The notes: generated by a model from the letters alone, not told the origin. A stretch of 13,052 nucleotides of DNA from Chloroflexota bacterium (GCA_016865955.1 VGNW01000044.1:1-13052), one strand, 5' to 3'; shown: positions 1 to 7,253, numbered from the stretch's first letter. Numbers and translations: made by a program.

Positions 1-1334
1 TCGTCAAATGCCCATGTATATTGACGCTTGGCTTTCCAAGCCTCAAGCTGGGCCCAGCCGTCGCGGGCGCGGAGGACGAAGGCCGACTTCGGGCCCAGGG
101 AAACATGTTCCCAGCCGGTAATCCAGAAGGCAAGGCCTGCCGATACCTCAACGCCCGATGTGGTGCGATAGCCTGGGGAAAACAGGACCTCCGACCCCAG
201 CTTGATAGCTTCGTACGTTCCACTCCCGAGCGTGTTGAAGCGTCCATCGTCATTGCGAAGCGAGACGGACAGCTCTCCGGAGGTCTCATTGAGCTCGGTG
301 GCTAGTAGGAGGACGTCTGAGGTAAGCTCGACGCTCGATGGCGAGATGGGGGCGCGCCATACGCCGTCGGGCCTGGTTAACCAGACGTACGAGTTTCCGC
401 TGCACAACGCTAGTCCATAGGTAGACGATAGATTGAAGGGCACAGGCTCGCGCCATAGATTCGACGTGTATTCGGCGGAGGCGAGTGAATGCGTCCAGTA
501 GGGGCGTGAGTAAGACTCCGAACCTGAGTAGGCTTCGACGAAGAACGATCGAAAGACGTCGGGGTAACCGAGACATGGGAAAGTGAAGCTGACGTTAGAA
601 CCTGATTCAGCCCGGGTTAACTCTTTGAGGGACGTCCATGTTCCCACAGCGGCGCCGAATCCATCGCCGTAGAGGCAAGTCCAGACGTGGGGATGGGTGG
701 TAGTAAGGGCGGTGCCGGTGACAACCACGTTCCAATCTCCCTGATACCACACGGCAAGGCCTGTAATGGACGCGACGCTGTTCGTCCAGGCTGCAGCGGC
801 TTCCCATGTTCCGCCGGAAAGTCGGCGTCGATAGACGGCGTTGCTCTGGGAGTAGACGACAATGGCAGCGGTGGCACTTTTGCAGCAAGACGCTAGTCGG
901 GTTGAAGACGTGCCGCTGATGTCTCCCATGTCTACCCAGCTTCCCCACGATGCGCCATAGTCGGAGCTCTCACACCTGTAAAGGTGGCCGTCTAAGCCGA
1001 CTCGGAAGGCGAAGACGGCGCTGCCGAAGGCAGCGAGAGCGACGGCATAGGCGGTGACTCCCCAAGATGTCCAGACGGAATAGTCTGAGCCTGTGCCTGG
1101 AGTGGTTACTCTCTGGCGGTAAAGGTTGTTAGCTGCATCGATGCGGAGGCGGATAAGAGAGCCGTCGCCTGGCATGGCGGCGGCGTGGAAGTTGTCGGGT
1201 TCGGCGCCGGTATAAAGGCGTGTCCAATGCAGACGTGTGATACCACCTACACGGTCCTTAACCTCGACTTTGGCGTGGGGGTAGGAGGCTGGGGACTTCT
1301 GGGCGGCGATGAGGGTTGACGATAGGGTTCTCAA
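1..1334 (-). CDS. Large phage tail-type protein, partial: propeller-like N-terminus plus hub-like C-terminal segment
   Basis: I translated this frame by hand: it has no stop over 444 codons and continues beyond the left edge, so the C-terminus is missing. The TTG start at 1334-1332 overlaps the TGA of the upstream membrane-protein gene and has GGAGGT six bases before it. Residues about 25-310 are rich in Trp, Gly, Ser and Tyr in a beta-rich, repeat-like pattern. One segment, SSDYGASW (about residue 122-129), fits the Asp-box S-x-D-x-G-x-x-W of sialidase/BNR propellers. From about residue 330 the style changes (SLRNDDGRFN, then GSEVLFSPGYRT, then FWITGWEH). This resembles tail hub/baseplate proteins, where a DGR(Y/F)N turn and a G-x-x-V strand recur. 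Inference: a virion component that binds a cell-surface glycan or forms the tail tip. The reading frame is certain; the role is moderate. It could instead be a tail fibre or spike. Confidence 0.8.
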   Translation of the reverse strand, partial: MRTLSSTLIAAQKSPASYPHAKVEVKDRVGGITRLHWTRLYTGAEPDNFHAAAMPGDGSLIRLRIDAANNLYRQRVTTPGTGSDYSVWTSWGVTAYAVALAAFGSAVFAFRVGLDGHLYRCESSDYGASWGSWVDMGDISGTSSTRLASCCKSATAAIVVYSQSNAVYRRRLSGGTWEAAAAWTNSVASITGLAVWYQGDWNVVVTGTALTTTHPHVWTCLYGDGFGAAVGTWTSLKELTRAESGSNVSFTFPCLGYPDVFRSFFVEAYSGSESYSRPYWTHSLASAEYTSNLWREPVPFNLSSTYGLALCSGNSYVWLTRPDGVWRAPISPSSVELTSDVLLLATELNETSGELSVSLRNDDGRFNTLGSGTYEAIKLGSEVLFSPGYRTTSGVEVSAGLAFWITGWEHVSLGPKSAFVLRARDGWAQLEAWKAKRQYTWAFD

Positions 1335-1573
1335 AAGATTACCTCCACGCCGATGAGGGTAGCGACGTAGCCTACCATGAAACTCTTGATGTCAATGTAC
1401 GCGTGGTCTTTAATGCGCCAGTCCTCAGAGATCTCGTAAGCCAGAAAGAGGATAACGAGGACGACCTGGGGGACGTCCCCGAGATAGGCTGCGAGCGCTC
1501 CGAGCGGAGCGTGCAGGCCTGCACGATAGAATGTAGTCGGGATTTTACGCGGTCGCTTTATTTTGATCTCCAT
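1331..1573 (-). CDS. Small phage-encoded membrane protein (80 aa), function unknown
   Basis: The frame is open back to 1654, but the ATG at 1573 is preferred: TGAGGA lies eight bases upstream, and the first 27 residues of the longer version would only duplicate the coding part of the preceding gene. The protein begins with a basic stretch (KIKRPRK). It then has a hydrophobic segment around residues 21-48 (interrupted by GDVPQ) and a second at about 65-80 that ends at the C-terminus. The loop between is charged (SEDWRIKDH). Two membrane segments, small size and a place next to tail genes would suit a holin or another phage membrane protein, but I see no diagnostic motif and no endolysin nearby. 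It overlaps the upstream gene by 29 bases and the downstream gene by four. Confidence 0.65.
   Translation of the reverse strand: MEIKIKRPRKIPTTFYRAGLHAPLGALAAYLGDVPQVVLVILFLAYEISEDWRIKDHAYIDIKSFMVGYVATLIGVEVIF
1335..1346 (-). promoter_or_regulatory. Ribosome binding site that fixes a TTG start
   Basis: On the minus strand GGAGGT (1346-1341) lies six bases before TTG at 1334. No ATG or GTG in that frame has a comparable site nearby. The site lies inside the last codons of the upstream membrane-protein gene, so the two genes are probably translationally coupled. Confidence 0.7.
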
Positions 1574-1874
1574 TTCTGAATTCCTCAAGACGGCGCTGAC
1601 ACTCGATACGTCCCATGATGCCCTTAGGGACGGGAATCCAGTAATTGTACTCAACAGGGAAAGTCATTATCCGCTTACCGTGAGCATCCCGCTTTATCCG
1701 CCCTTTATCGTCCCGCAACCACTCAAAAGAATGCTTACACATCCTCTGCCACTCCAGCCCTGGTGCGAGATTGCTGAACGCTTGGTCATGGGATGGTGTG
1801 AAGTTGCACTTCACGATGCCCCAAACTATCTGCTTCTTCTCATTCCTGGCGATTCGTTCGATTTTTTGAATCAT
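1545..1874 (-). CDS. Phage protein of unknown function (109 aa)
   Basis: I do not recognise this protein. It is soluble, charged and Trp/Tyr-containing, with no transmembrane segment. The middle (KHSFEWLRDDKGRIKRDAHGKR) looks like a beta hairpin with a charged turn, and the end is helical and basic. The ATG at 1874 is preceded by GAGGT at a five-base spacing. It sits between the 62-aa gene and the membrane-protein gene, 15 bases from the former and overlapping the latter by 29 bases, so it belongs to the same transcript. Position between the head adaptor and the large tail-type protein would allow a head-completion or tail role, but nothing in the sequence proves it. A long open frame on the opposite strand (1563-2108) is a shadow of this gene and its neighbour. 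Confidence 0.6.
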   Translation of the reverse strand: MIQKIERIARNEKKQIVWGIVKCNFTPSHDQAFSNLAPGLEWQRMCKHSFEWLRDDKGRIKRDAHGKRIMTFPVEYNYWIPVPKGIMGRIECQRRLEEFRNGDQNKATA

Positions 1875-1889
1875 GTTGCACCTCAGCTT

Positions 1890-2078
1890 TCATACCAGTA
1901 TGGCGAGCTCGTCGGGCAGCGGGCGATTGTGCTGCCGGTAGAGCGCGGCGTAATGCTTGGCTCTGGCGAGTTTTTCCTCGGGCGAGATGCGCAAGTGCCT
2001 GAGCGCATAGACTTCCTGCTCAATTTCTCTCCAGAGCGGGCTTGGCATGGGTGGATGCTTGCCGTTTTTCTTGAGCAT
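1890..2078 (-). CDS. Small phage protein of unknown function (62 aa)
   Basis: A short, mostly helical, basic protein (many Arg, Lys and His), with PLWREIEQEVYALRHLR in the first half and EEKLARAKHYAALYRQHNR in the second. No membrane segment and no cysteines. The start is well supported: the adaptor gene ends at 2088 and GGAGG follows directly, four bases before ATG at 2078. I cannot assign a function. In position it would fit a small head or neck protein. The good ribosome binding site and the tight spacing argue that it is real. Confidence 0.55.
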   Translation of the reverse strand: MLKKNGKHPPMPSPLWREIEQEVYALRHLRISPEEKLARAKHYAALYRQHNRPLPDELAILV

Positions 2079-2087
2079 GTGGCCTCC

Positions 2088-2720
2088 TTACGGACCCATC
2101 ACGATTGATTTGCTGACGGGCGCTTGATATGGCGTGTAGAGCTGACGTACTCTAACCCTGCCCTGTCTCCCCAGCTTCTTAAGCTCGCTGCGGAAAAGCT
2201 TTAGCCTGGCCTCTCCTTCGAGGCGATAGGTTCGGGCGGTGGCTTCCCCACCTACGTTTACACGATTGACTGCGTAGGCTGCCCACTCGATGAGGGCGAA
2301 ACCTGCGGCACCATTGGCGACAAGGTCCTCGTACTGGGTGGGGATAGTGGATCCGGAGCCGTCCAGGGTATGCAGCTTGCCATAGTAGACCTTTGCATTG
2401 CTGCCGTCGGGGACTTCATCCGATTGAATGGTGAGCGTATCTTTCCACTCGCTGAAGCGCTGGTAGGATGGGGGGAAGTTGCCTGTTTTATATTCAACCG
2501 CCTCAATCATGACTCGGGTCGTTAGGGCGGCTACGCTGATGTCGCGGCTGCCCGATGTCGTGGCAATGAGCGTCGTGTCTTCGACCGGCAGCGCCTGGGA
2601 GAACTCCTTGACGGCGTGGGCGATATGGCGGTCAATGACGTCATTCGTCCAGCGATAGTTGCTGGCGTCCTCGTCGTGCAGGTCTCGGCGAACGAGGGTG
2701 CGCATGTCTGACAGTATCAT
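2088..2720 (-). CDS. Probable head-tail adaptor (connector) protein
   Basis: A 210-aa protein. Its N-terminus (residues about 6-45: MRTLVRRDLHDEDASNYRW, then a helix with DVIDRHIAHAVKEFSQALP) has the usual pattern of phage adaptor proteins that dock under the portal: a short helix, an acidic D-x-D-x-x-N-Y-R-W turn, then a helix. The middle is beta-rich and the C-terminal part is helical and basic (RLEGEARLKLFRSELKKLGRQ). ATG at 2720 has CCTCCT on the plus strand (AGGAGG on the coding strand) five bases upstream. It lies directly downstream of the capsid gene, the usual place for a connector. Family assignment rests on recognising the N-terminal pattern and on gene order, so it is good but not certain. 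It could be a neck or tail-completion protein. Confidence 0.65.
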   Translation of the reverse strand: MILSDMRTLVRRDLHDEDASNYRWTNDVIDRHIAHAVKEFSQALPVEDTTLIATTSGSRDISVAALTTRVMIEAVEYKTGNFPPSYQRFSEWKDTLTIQSDEVPDGSNAKVYYGKLHTLDGSGSTIPTQYEDLVANGAAGFALIEWAAYAVNRVNVGGEATARTYRLEGEARLKLFRSELKKLGRQGRVRVRQLYTPYQAPVSKSIVMGP

Positions 2721-2735
2721 ACGTGCCTCCTCAAA

Positions 2736-2754
2736 TCCTTCGACAGGCTCAGGA
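2736..2754. repeat. Common dispersed intergenic repeat (REP-like) copy
   Basis: The plus-strand bases TCCTTCGACAGGCTCAGGA match a short intergenic sequence that I know from many environmental bacterial genomes. There it produces spurious proteins with the signature LSLSKD or PELVEG, and here the overlapping minus-strand frame reads FILSLSKD. Its ends, TCCT and AGGA, are complementary. It lies between the capsid gene (ending at 2829) and the adaptor gene start (2720). Only one copy is seen in this window, so repetitiveness comes from prior knowledge rather than from the sequence. Confidence 0.6.
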
Positions 2755-2763
2755 TAAACCGGT

Positions 2764-2803
2764 GGCTGGGGGACTGGTAAAGGAGCAAAACAGCCCCCCA
2801 GCC
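2764..2803 (-). other. Strong hairpin in the capsid-adaptor gap
   Basis: GGCTGGGGG (2764-2772) and CCCCCAGCC (2795-2803) are perfect nine-base inverted repeats. The loop between them contains a further CTG/CAG pair (2774-2776 with 2791-2793). On the minus-strand transcript the hairpin forms about 25 bases after the capsid stop codon. No run of U follows it, so it is not a standard intrinsic terminator. It could protect the 3' end of capsid mRNA, attenuate downstream expression, or simply be part of a mobile repeat together with the adjacent 2736-2754 sequence. Confidence 0.6.
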
Positions 2804-2828
2804 GCTAAGCCCCAAAAAGGCTTTGGTT

Positions 2829-3716
2829 CTAGTCTCTGACGCCGATGAGCTTGGCAAGGGAAAGCTCGCTGAACAGGGCAAGCGAGCAATACCACTTAAC
2901 CCTTGTCCTCGTTGCGTCCTTTGTTTCCAGGCTGCCGATGCGTTCAACCTCCAAGAGCCCGGGCGCCGAAAGGCCAGCGAGATGGCCTTCGCCGAAACGA
3001 AGGGCGAAGATTACGGAGCAATCAGCGTTGATACCCACAGTCTGGGCATCGGAGATATAGTCATTGATGTAGATGGGGATATCTCCCCAGTACTCCAACT
3101 GCTCTCCGAGTATCCCCCGGCCGATGGTAAGGTTTGTTCCCGCTGCCCTGGCAAGGGAACGAATTTTTCGCCTCGACCTCCGGCTCATGAGCAGACAATC
3201 AGCCCTGCCTGGCTTGATTTTGTCAGTGAGCTCGTCGACCTTGGCGAGCGTGAGTGTACCGCCGTCAGCGCCCATGGTAAGCATCTGCCCTGCAGCGCAA
3301 GACTTAGAGATGCCGTTAAACGCCTTGGCATCGGATGAGGTATCGCCATTTATGAAGGTATCGTCGAATTTATTGGCGAGCGCCTGCGACTTCAGTCCTA
3401 TGACGGCTGCCTCAGCGTCCTGAACGTTGCTGCGAGTCTTCTTGATGTAGTTGTCTACATCGGCATCTCCGCCGCAAATCTTGAGGGTTGCGGTTACCTG
3501 GGTGAAGGTGGGCGCGCCTTCAGACCAAGTATCCCCCACATCATAAAAAGCGACTGTGGGATAGGCGTTGACTCGATTGTAGGTAAGGGCATTTCCTACA
3601 ATCTCGGCGAACGGCAGTATTCGGAGAATGGGACTTTCGTTGATAACAGTGTCAATGACACCTTTTAGCAAGATGTCGTTGGAAAGTTTGGTGGCTTCGG
3701 CTAATGTTAAAGCCAT
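2829..3716 (-). CDS. Major capsid protein (HK97-fold type, inferred)
   Basis: A 295-aa protein directly after the scaffold gene. The N-terminal helix (LTLAEATKLSNDILLKGVIDT) is followed by a beta-rich region with YPTVAFYDVGDTWSEG. A segment near residues 185-220 (CLLMSRRSRRKIRSLAR, then a Gly-rich turn and YWGDIPIYINDYI) has the layout of HK97-fold capsid P/A-domain strands, where a target protein reads like (F/Y)-G-G-x-P-(I/V)-x-x-(N/D)-(D/E). The C-terminus (TKDATRTRVKWYCSLALFSELSLAKL) fits the usual final strand and helix. The ATG at 3716 follows GGAGG by nine bases. No protease domain and no long N-terminal delta domain are present, consistent with use of a separate scaffold. Its position after portal and scaffold supports the call strongly, although I cannot name a precise family. 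Confidence 0.85.
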   Translation of the reverse strand: MALTLAEATKLSNDILLKGVIDTVINESPILRILPFAEIVGNALTYNRVNAYPTVAFYDVGDTWSEGAPTFTQVTATLKICGGDADVDNYIKKTRSNVQDAEAAVIGLKSQALANKFDDTFINGDTSSDAKAFNGISKSCAAGQMLTMGADGGTLTLAKVDELTDKIKPGRADCLLMSRRSRRKIRSLARAAGTNLTIGRGILGEQLEYWGDIPIYINDYISDAQTVGINADCSVIFALRFGEGHLAGLSAPGLLEVERIGSLETKDATRTRVKWYCSLALFSELSLAKLIGVRD

Positions 3717-3719
3717 AAG

Positions 3720-4166
3720 TTATTTCCTCCCGTCGTGTTGTTTTAGACCTTCGATGATTTTCTGGGTCGGTGATAGGGAATCGAGATCCAGTCCCTGTCG
3801 TAGGGGGGCACCTGCGGGGATGGGAGCGGCCTTATCCTGCGCCTCGATGGATTCCTTGACCTTCTGCACGATGGTTTTGGCGCTGGCCAATGCCGCGTCT
3901 ATCTCGGCAACCGTGTTCCCCTTGATGAGGTCCGCCGGTATCTCGGGGTTAGACTGCACGAGTAGCGCCTGATATTTGGCTGTGGCGTCGGTCAAGGCAT
4001 CAGTGAGAGCTGCGACCTGCTCTTCCGTTTTGGTTTTGGCAGCGAGCTGCTGTTTAACCTGCTCAAGCTCGGCTTTCAACGGTGCGAACGCTTGGTCTCT
4101 CTCCCCCAGTTGTCGTTTAAGGGCTTCGACCTCGGTTTCCTGAGGTTGCTTTTCCTGATTTTCCAC
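3720..4166 (-). CDS. Phage capsid scaffolding-like protein
   Basis: A 148-aa acidic, helical protein. Residues about 10-65 are coiled coil with regular Leu/Ala heptads and many Glu, Gln and Lys. A Pro/Ala-rich linker (KAAPIPAGAPLRQG) follows, and the C-terminus is short and basic (SPTQKIIEGLKQHDGRK). Scaffold proteins of phages typically have this layout, with the basic C-terminal helix touching the coat protein. The start is GTG at 4166, with AAGGAG seven bases upstream. The gene lies between portal and capsid, the normal scaffold position, and ends four bases before the capsid ATG. Sequence similarity between scaffolds is poor, so the call rests on composition and place. Confidence 0.75.
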   Translation of the reverse strand: MENQEKQPQETEVEALKRQLGERDQAFAPLKAELEQVKQQLAAKTKTEEQVAALTDALTDATAKYQALLVQSNPEIPADLIKGNTVAEIDAALASAKTIVQKVKESIEAQDKAAPIPAGAPLRQGLDLDSLSPTQKIIEGLKQHDGRK

Positions 4167-4196
4167 TTTTACACTCCTTGTAATATTGGGTTATTC

Positions 4197-5525
4197 CTAA
4201 GCGCCTGGGCTTGTGGCGTCGCTCTCTCTCGCTGTGCCTTTGGCTTTGACGCTATAGTTCTGATTTTGTTTAAGGATGCCCTCTCGCTCCTCGAACCACG
4301 TCTTAAGCTCGTTCTCGGGGTCTTCGACTCCGAGCTCGTCCATGGCTCGGCGTCGTGAATGGATGCCTGACTGCACAAGGGCGGTTTCCTCCTCAACGAG
4401 ACGGCCTCGGTCCTGGGGTAGGACCGTACCCCACGCTACCCTCGGCTCAACCCGGGTCAGGTCTTTTCCGGTGAAGGTCTTGAGAAGCTGCAGAATCATC
4501 TGGCTGCGCTTGCGATAGACTGAGGTTCGGATAAGGCGCTTGCGCCTGACTTTCTGCATAAGCGGCTGAAGCTCAATTTCGAGAGCGATACCCGACAGGT
4601 CTCGCTCGGTACGTCCGTAGGCTGCTTTGGGGGACTCTGACGTGTCATGCAGGACTCGATACAGCAACTCGATATAGTCGATGTGGAGCTTGACTCCTCC
4701 GCCCTGCAGGAGGTCAAGTAAATAGGCTTTGGCCTTCTCGGGAATCTCCCAGACCGCCCCTGGCTGAACAGCGATATCCGCGGCCTCTTCGACATTCTCC
4801 AATACGGCGATAGGATTCCCTGAGAGCTCAAGAATTAGCGATACCTGGGACATGGCGCGGTTCAGCTCTCGCTGCGTCTCCATGATGTCGGGGATATCGG
4901 ACAAGCCCCAGAATTGCTTTGGCTGCCGCAGGTTGGGGAAGATGATAAACGGAATGAAACCGTAGGGATTCTTGCGTGAGAGGCTGAGCATCTCATTGGT
5001 ATAAAGCTCGTAGGTTTTCGCTGTCCAGACCTCGGTTATTGTGTCTTTGTCCGGTATCTTGTAACGAGAGGCGACCTGATAGACTCTGGAGGGGTCGTCG
5101 GGCTGCCACCAGGCGTAAATGCCCTGGACGTCGGGGGCGGTGACTCTGACTCGCTTGTTGGCTGTATCCCAGGTCACCTTATAGCAACCGTCTCCGAGAA
5201 TTGCTGCGTCCATCTCGGTATCGAAGTCAAGCTGCTCAAGATTGTTGTCGATTACGACCTGGTTAATAGCTTGCTCTGCGGCGGCTGCCATGGCGATATC
5301 GGCCTGGGAATCGCTGAGAGGGTCAACGGCAAAAACGGCGTCGGTCATGAGGTACGAGGTTATTTTGTCGATGAAGACTTTGGCATAGTTGAAAGTTAAG
5401 CGACGTTCCCTGGGGCGAGCACGCCCCGGCCACTGAGTGCCATTGTAGAAGTCGAGATATTCTCGATAGAACTGCTTCCGCTCCATATCCTTCTTAGCGA
5501 GCTCGGCCATGATGTTTTCGGTCAT
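4197..5525 (-). CDS. Phage portal protein (SPP1 gp6-like)
   Basis: A 442-aa protein forming the dodecameric channel at the capsid vertex through which DNA is packaged. Features typical of the family: an N-terminal helical clip region with FYNGTQW near residue 27-33; KVFIDKITSYLMTDAVF around residue 49-65; an acidic, helix-rich stem region; and an aromatic stretch (YGFIPFIIFPNLRQPKQFWG) followed by the segment SDIPDIMETQRELNRAMSQ, which is strongly portal-like. A basic helical portion (LMQKVRRKRLIRTSVYRKRSQ) comes near residues 325-345. Length suits the family. The ATG at 5525 overlaps the TGA of the large terminase gene (ATGA), so translation is probably coupled. Confidence 0.88.
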   Translation of the reverse strand: MTENIMAELAKKDMERKQFYREYLDFYNGTQWPGRARPRERRLTFNYAKVFIDKITSYLMTDAVFAVDPLSDSQADIAMAAAAEQAINQVVIDNNLEQLDFDTEMDAAILGDGCYKVTWDTANKRVRVTAPDVQGIYAWWQPDDPSRVYQVASRYKIPDKDTITEVWTAKTYELYTNEMLSLSRKNPYGFIPFIIFPNLRQPKQFWGLSDIPDIMETQRELNRAMSQVSLILELSGNPIAVLENVEEAADIAVQPGAVWEIPEKAKAYLLDLLQGGGVKLHIDYIELLYRVLHDTSESPKAAYGRTERDLSGIALEIELQPLMQKVRRKRLIRTSVYRKRSQMILQLLKTFTGKDLTRVEPRVAWGTVLPQDRGRLVEEETALVQSGIHSRRRAMDELGVEDPENELKTWFEEREGILKQNQNYSVKAKGTARESDATSPGA

Positions 5526-6877
5526 GATATCCTCCCCTTAGCGGTCCTGGGCTTGTAATCTCTAACGGATTCCACGAGTAAAGCTAGGCTCATAAGGAAA
5601 TCATCGTGCCCCTCTGAGGGGTCGACGAAGAAATTCATGGTCTGATTGGGGCGGAATTGGCTCCGGGCAAGGTCTATCTGACGCCAGAACTCGGCGCACT
5701 CGTCGCTATTGTCCCTGGCATACATTTTCAGCCTGCCGCTGTTAATGGCTGCCAGCAAGCCAAACCCCAGTTCCGATTTTGACTTCTGCGTGAAATGAAC
5801 GGGGACAACACGGCTGCCGAGCTCCTGCTTCAAAAATGCTGCGATCGGCTCTCCAATGCCGGTAGCGTCAACCGCTACGCTCTGGCAGTTCCAGGTATGC
5901 TTTAGCAAATCGAGGAACTGCGGGTAGAGGTCGGTGTGAGGCTTGCCTATCCAGGCATAATGTTCGAGGACATGGAGGGTCGGCTGTGGGCCCGGGGAAA
6001 TCTCGGCAACTGTGAGGACCGTAGAGTCTCGGCTGGGTGTGAGCATTTGTTTGATGAGCTCGTCTTGCTGCTCTATTTCCCCAGCTAGGTCTAGACCTGC
6101 GACGTAGACCTTCCCAACTGCGGAATGATTAAGCCGGGCATGAGCGCCCTGCAGCTGCGCTTTATGGGTGGACGTGAACAGACGGCCTCCGCCACGGAGG
6201 GGGACGAGGCAATATTGAGTTAAGAAAAGCGGATGGTCGGGTCCCAGCCTGGCTCTCTCCGCCTCAACATAGGCTCGGTAATCGGGGTTATGCTTCGCTA
6301 CCTCTTTCCAGTCGTAGCGAAAATGGCGCTTGATTCCGTCCTTGCGCTGCAGTTCCAGATTTGTTTGCTTGACTTCTTCCAGGAGCGTGGAGTCATCCCA
6401 TGTCGTGCCGTAGTGCACGGTCGTTACATTAGTGGTAGCTCCCATGGGCTTGAACTCTTTGGTGTACTTCTCCTTAGAGACATCCTGGGACTCGTCAACC
6501 TCAAGTAAGATATGGGCGGTGTTGCCGACCACGTTTGCCGACTCGTCGGCGGACAGGAATATGGCGCAGGCGTTGTAGAGGTGAATCATGTAACCGAGCT
6601 CGGAGCGCCAGTAGGGAGCAAAGCCTGCGTCATTCAGACGTTCCTTAAGGCGCTGCATGGATATGACGGTCTGCGGCTTGAAGGTGGGGGAACATTTGAT
6701 GAGGTTACCGCCATCGTTCATATACATGGTTAGCAGCAAAACCTCAAGCTGCGCGCTGAGCTCGTTCTTACCGCCCTGGCGGGCAATCTCCACAGAAAAG
6801 GTAAACCCTCGGCGGGTAAATATGCTGGCTAAAATGGCTTTGGCGATTTCCTGTTGATATGGTCTGAGTTTCAACAC
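5522..6877 (-). CDS. terL: Terminase large subunit
   Basis: The packaging motor: an ATPase that drives DNA into the procapsid plus a nuclease that cuts the concatemer. The ATPase Walker A-type motif is ARQGGKNE near residues 32-39, with the R-Q-x-G-K pattern of large terminases. The Walker B is the hydrophobic stretch ILLEVDESQD near 123-132. A coupling motif YGTT lies near 156-159. The nuclease fold has the metal-binding acids D263 (in GLDLAG), D337 (in VAVDATG) and D425/D426 (in GHDDFLMSLAL). The length of 451 residues is typical. GTG at 6877 is the chosen start, with GAGG eight bases before it. It begins 22 bases after the preceding gene ends and is linked to portal by an ATGA overlap. Confidence 0.93.
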   Translation of the reverse strand: MLKLRPYQQEIAKAILASIFTRRGFTFSVEIARQGGKNELSAQLEVLLLTMYMNDGGNLIKCSPTFKPQTVISMQRLKERLNDAGFAPYWRSELGYMIHLYNACAIFLSADESANVVGNTAHILLEVDESQDVSKEKYTKEFKPMGATTNVTTVHYGTTWDDSTLLEEVKQTNLELQRKDGIKRHFRYDWKEVAKHNPDYRAYVEAERARLGPDHPLFLTQYCLVPLRGGGRLFTSTHKAQLQGAHARLNHSAVGKVYVAGLDLAGEIEQQDELIKQMLTPSRDSTVLTVAEISPGPQPTLHVLEHYAWIGKPHTDLYPQFLDLLKHTWNCQSVAVDATGIGEPIAAFLKQELGSRVVPVHFTQKSKSELGFGLLAAINSGRLKMYARDNSDECAEFWRQIDLARSQFRPNQTMNFFVDPSEGHDDFLMSLALLVESVRDYKPRTAKGRIS

Positions 6878-6899
6878 TTCGATATCCTCAGTGCAGGCA

Positions 6900-7253
6900 T
6901 TAGAGTTTCTTGGCGATCGCTGCGACGCCTAAAGGTACTGCAATCTCGGTAAGTACGTTCTGAATAGCGTCCTTGATGCCTTTCCCCTGTCCTTTCTCTA
7001 GTGTGTATCTCGTTCGAAGCAGGCGGGCTAATGTGCCGGATGCTTGCATGATTAGCTGCAGGTTCTCGGGGTCTTTCTCGATGAGCGCCTTAATTTTCAC
7101 CCGAAGCAGGGCTATCTCGTCGTCGATGCCGTGCACGTCCTCGGCAAGCTCGAAGTCCATCTGCTGAGCTTCATCCAGCACCTTCGAATAGAAGCCATGC
7201 CTACGCGCATTTTGGTTGCCCCTGGGAGCTCCCCTGGGGTTCTTTTTTGACAT
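6900..7253 (-). CDS. Probable terminase small subunit
   Basis: A 117-aa protein lying just before the large terminase. The N-terminus carries the motif GAPRGNQNARRHGFYS (residues about 8-23), which is common in small phage proteins in the packaging module and is basic enough to bind DNA. The rest is a helical acidic/basic core (LAEDVHGIDDEIALLRVKIKALIEKDP) with a hydrophobic C-terminus. It has the usual small-terminase length and position. The ATG at 7253 has a purine-rich stretch (AAGGAAGGG) about ten bases upstream, not a perfect site. The first 53 bases overlap the end of the 51-aa gene in another frame. Gene order carries most of the weight. Confidence 0.7.
   Translation of the reverse strand: MSKKNPRGAPRGNQNARRHGFYSKVLDEAQQMDFELAEDVHGIDDEIALLRVKIKALIEKDPENLQLIMQASGTLARLLRTRYTLEKGQGKGIKDAIQNVLTEIAVPLGVAAIAKKL

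Noticed and set aside
607..948. Minus-strand frames of 113 and 86 codons at 607-948
   Set aside because: They are out of frame with the 444-codon open frame from 1334, and their Arg/His/Pro-rich composition is typical of shadows.
1574..1654. Longer start (1654) for the 80-aa membrane protein
   Set aside because: The extra 27 residues only re-read the preceding gene, whereas ATG 1573 has a good ribosome binding site.
1563..2108. Long open frame on the plus strand (181 codons)
   Set aside because: It lies opposite the 62-aa and 109-aa genes, which have good ribosome binding sites and fit the operon. The plus-strand frame has no such context.
2823..3338. Plus-strand frame of 171 codons opposite the capsid gene
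   Set aside because: Shadow of the capsid gene: it has no ribosome binding site, and the capsid frame is clearly the real one.
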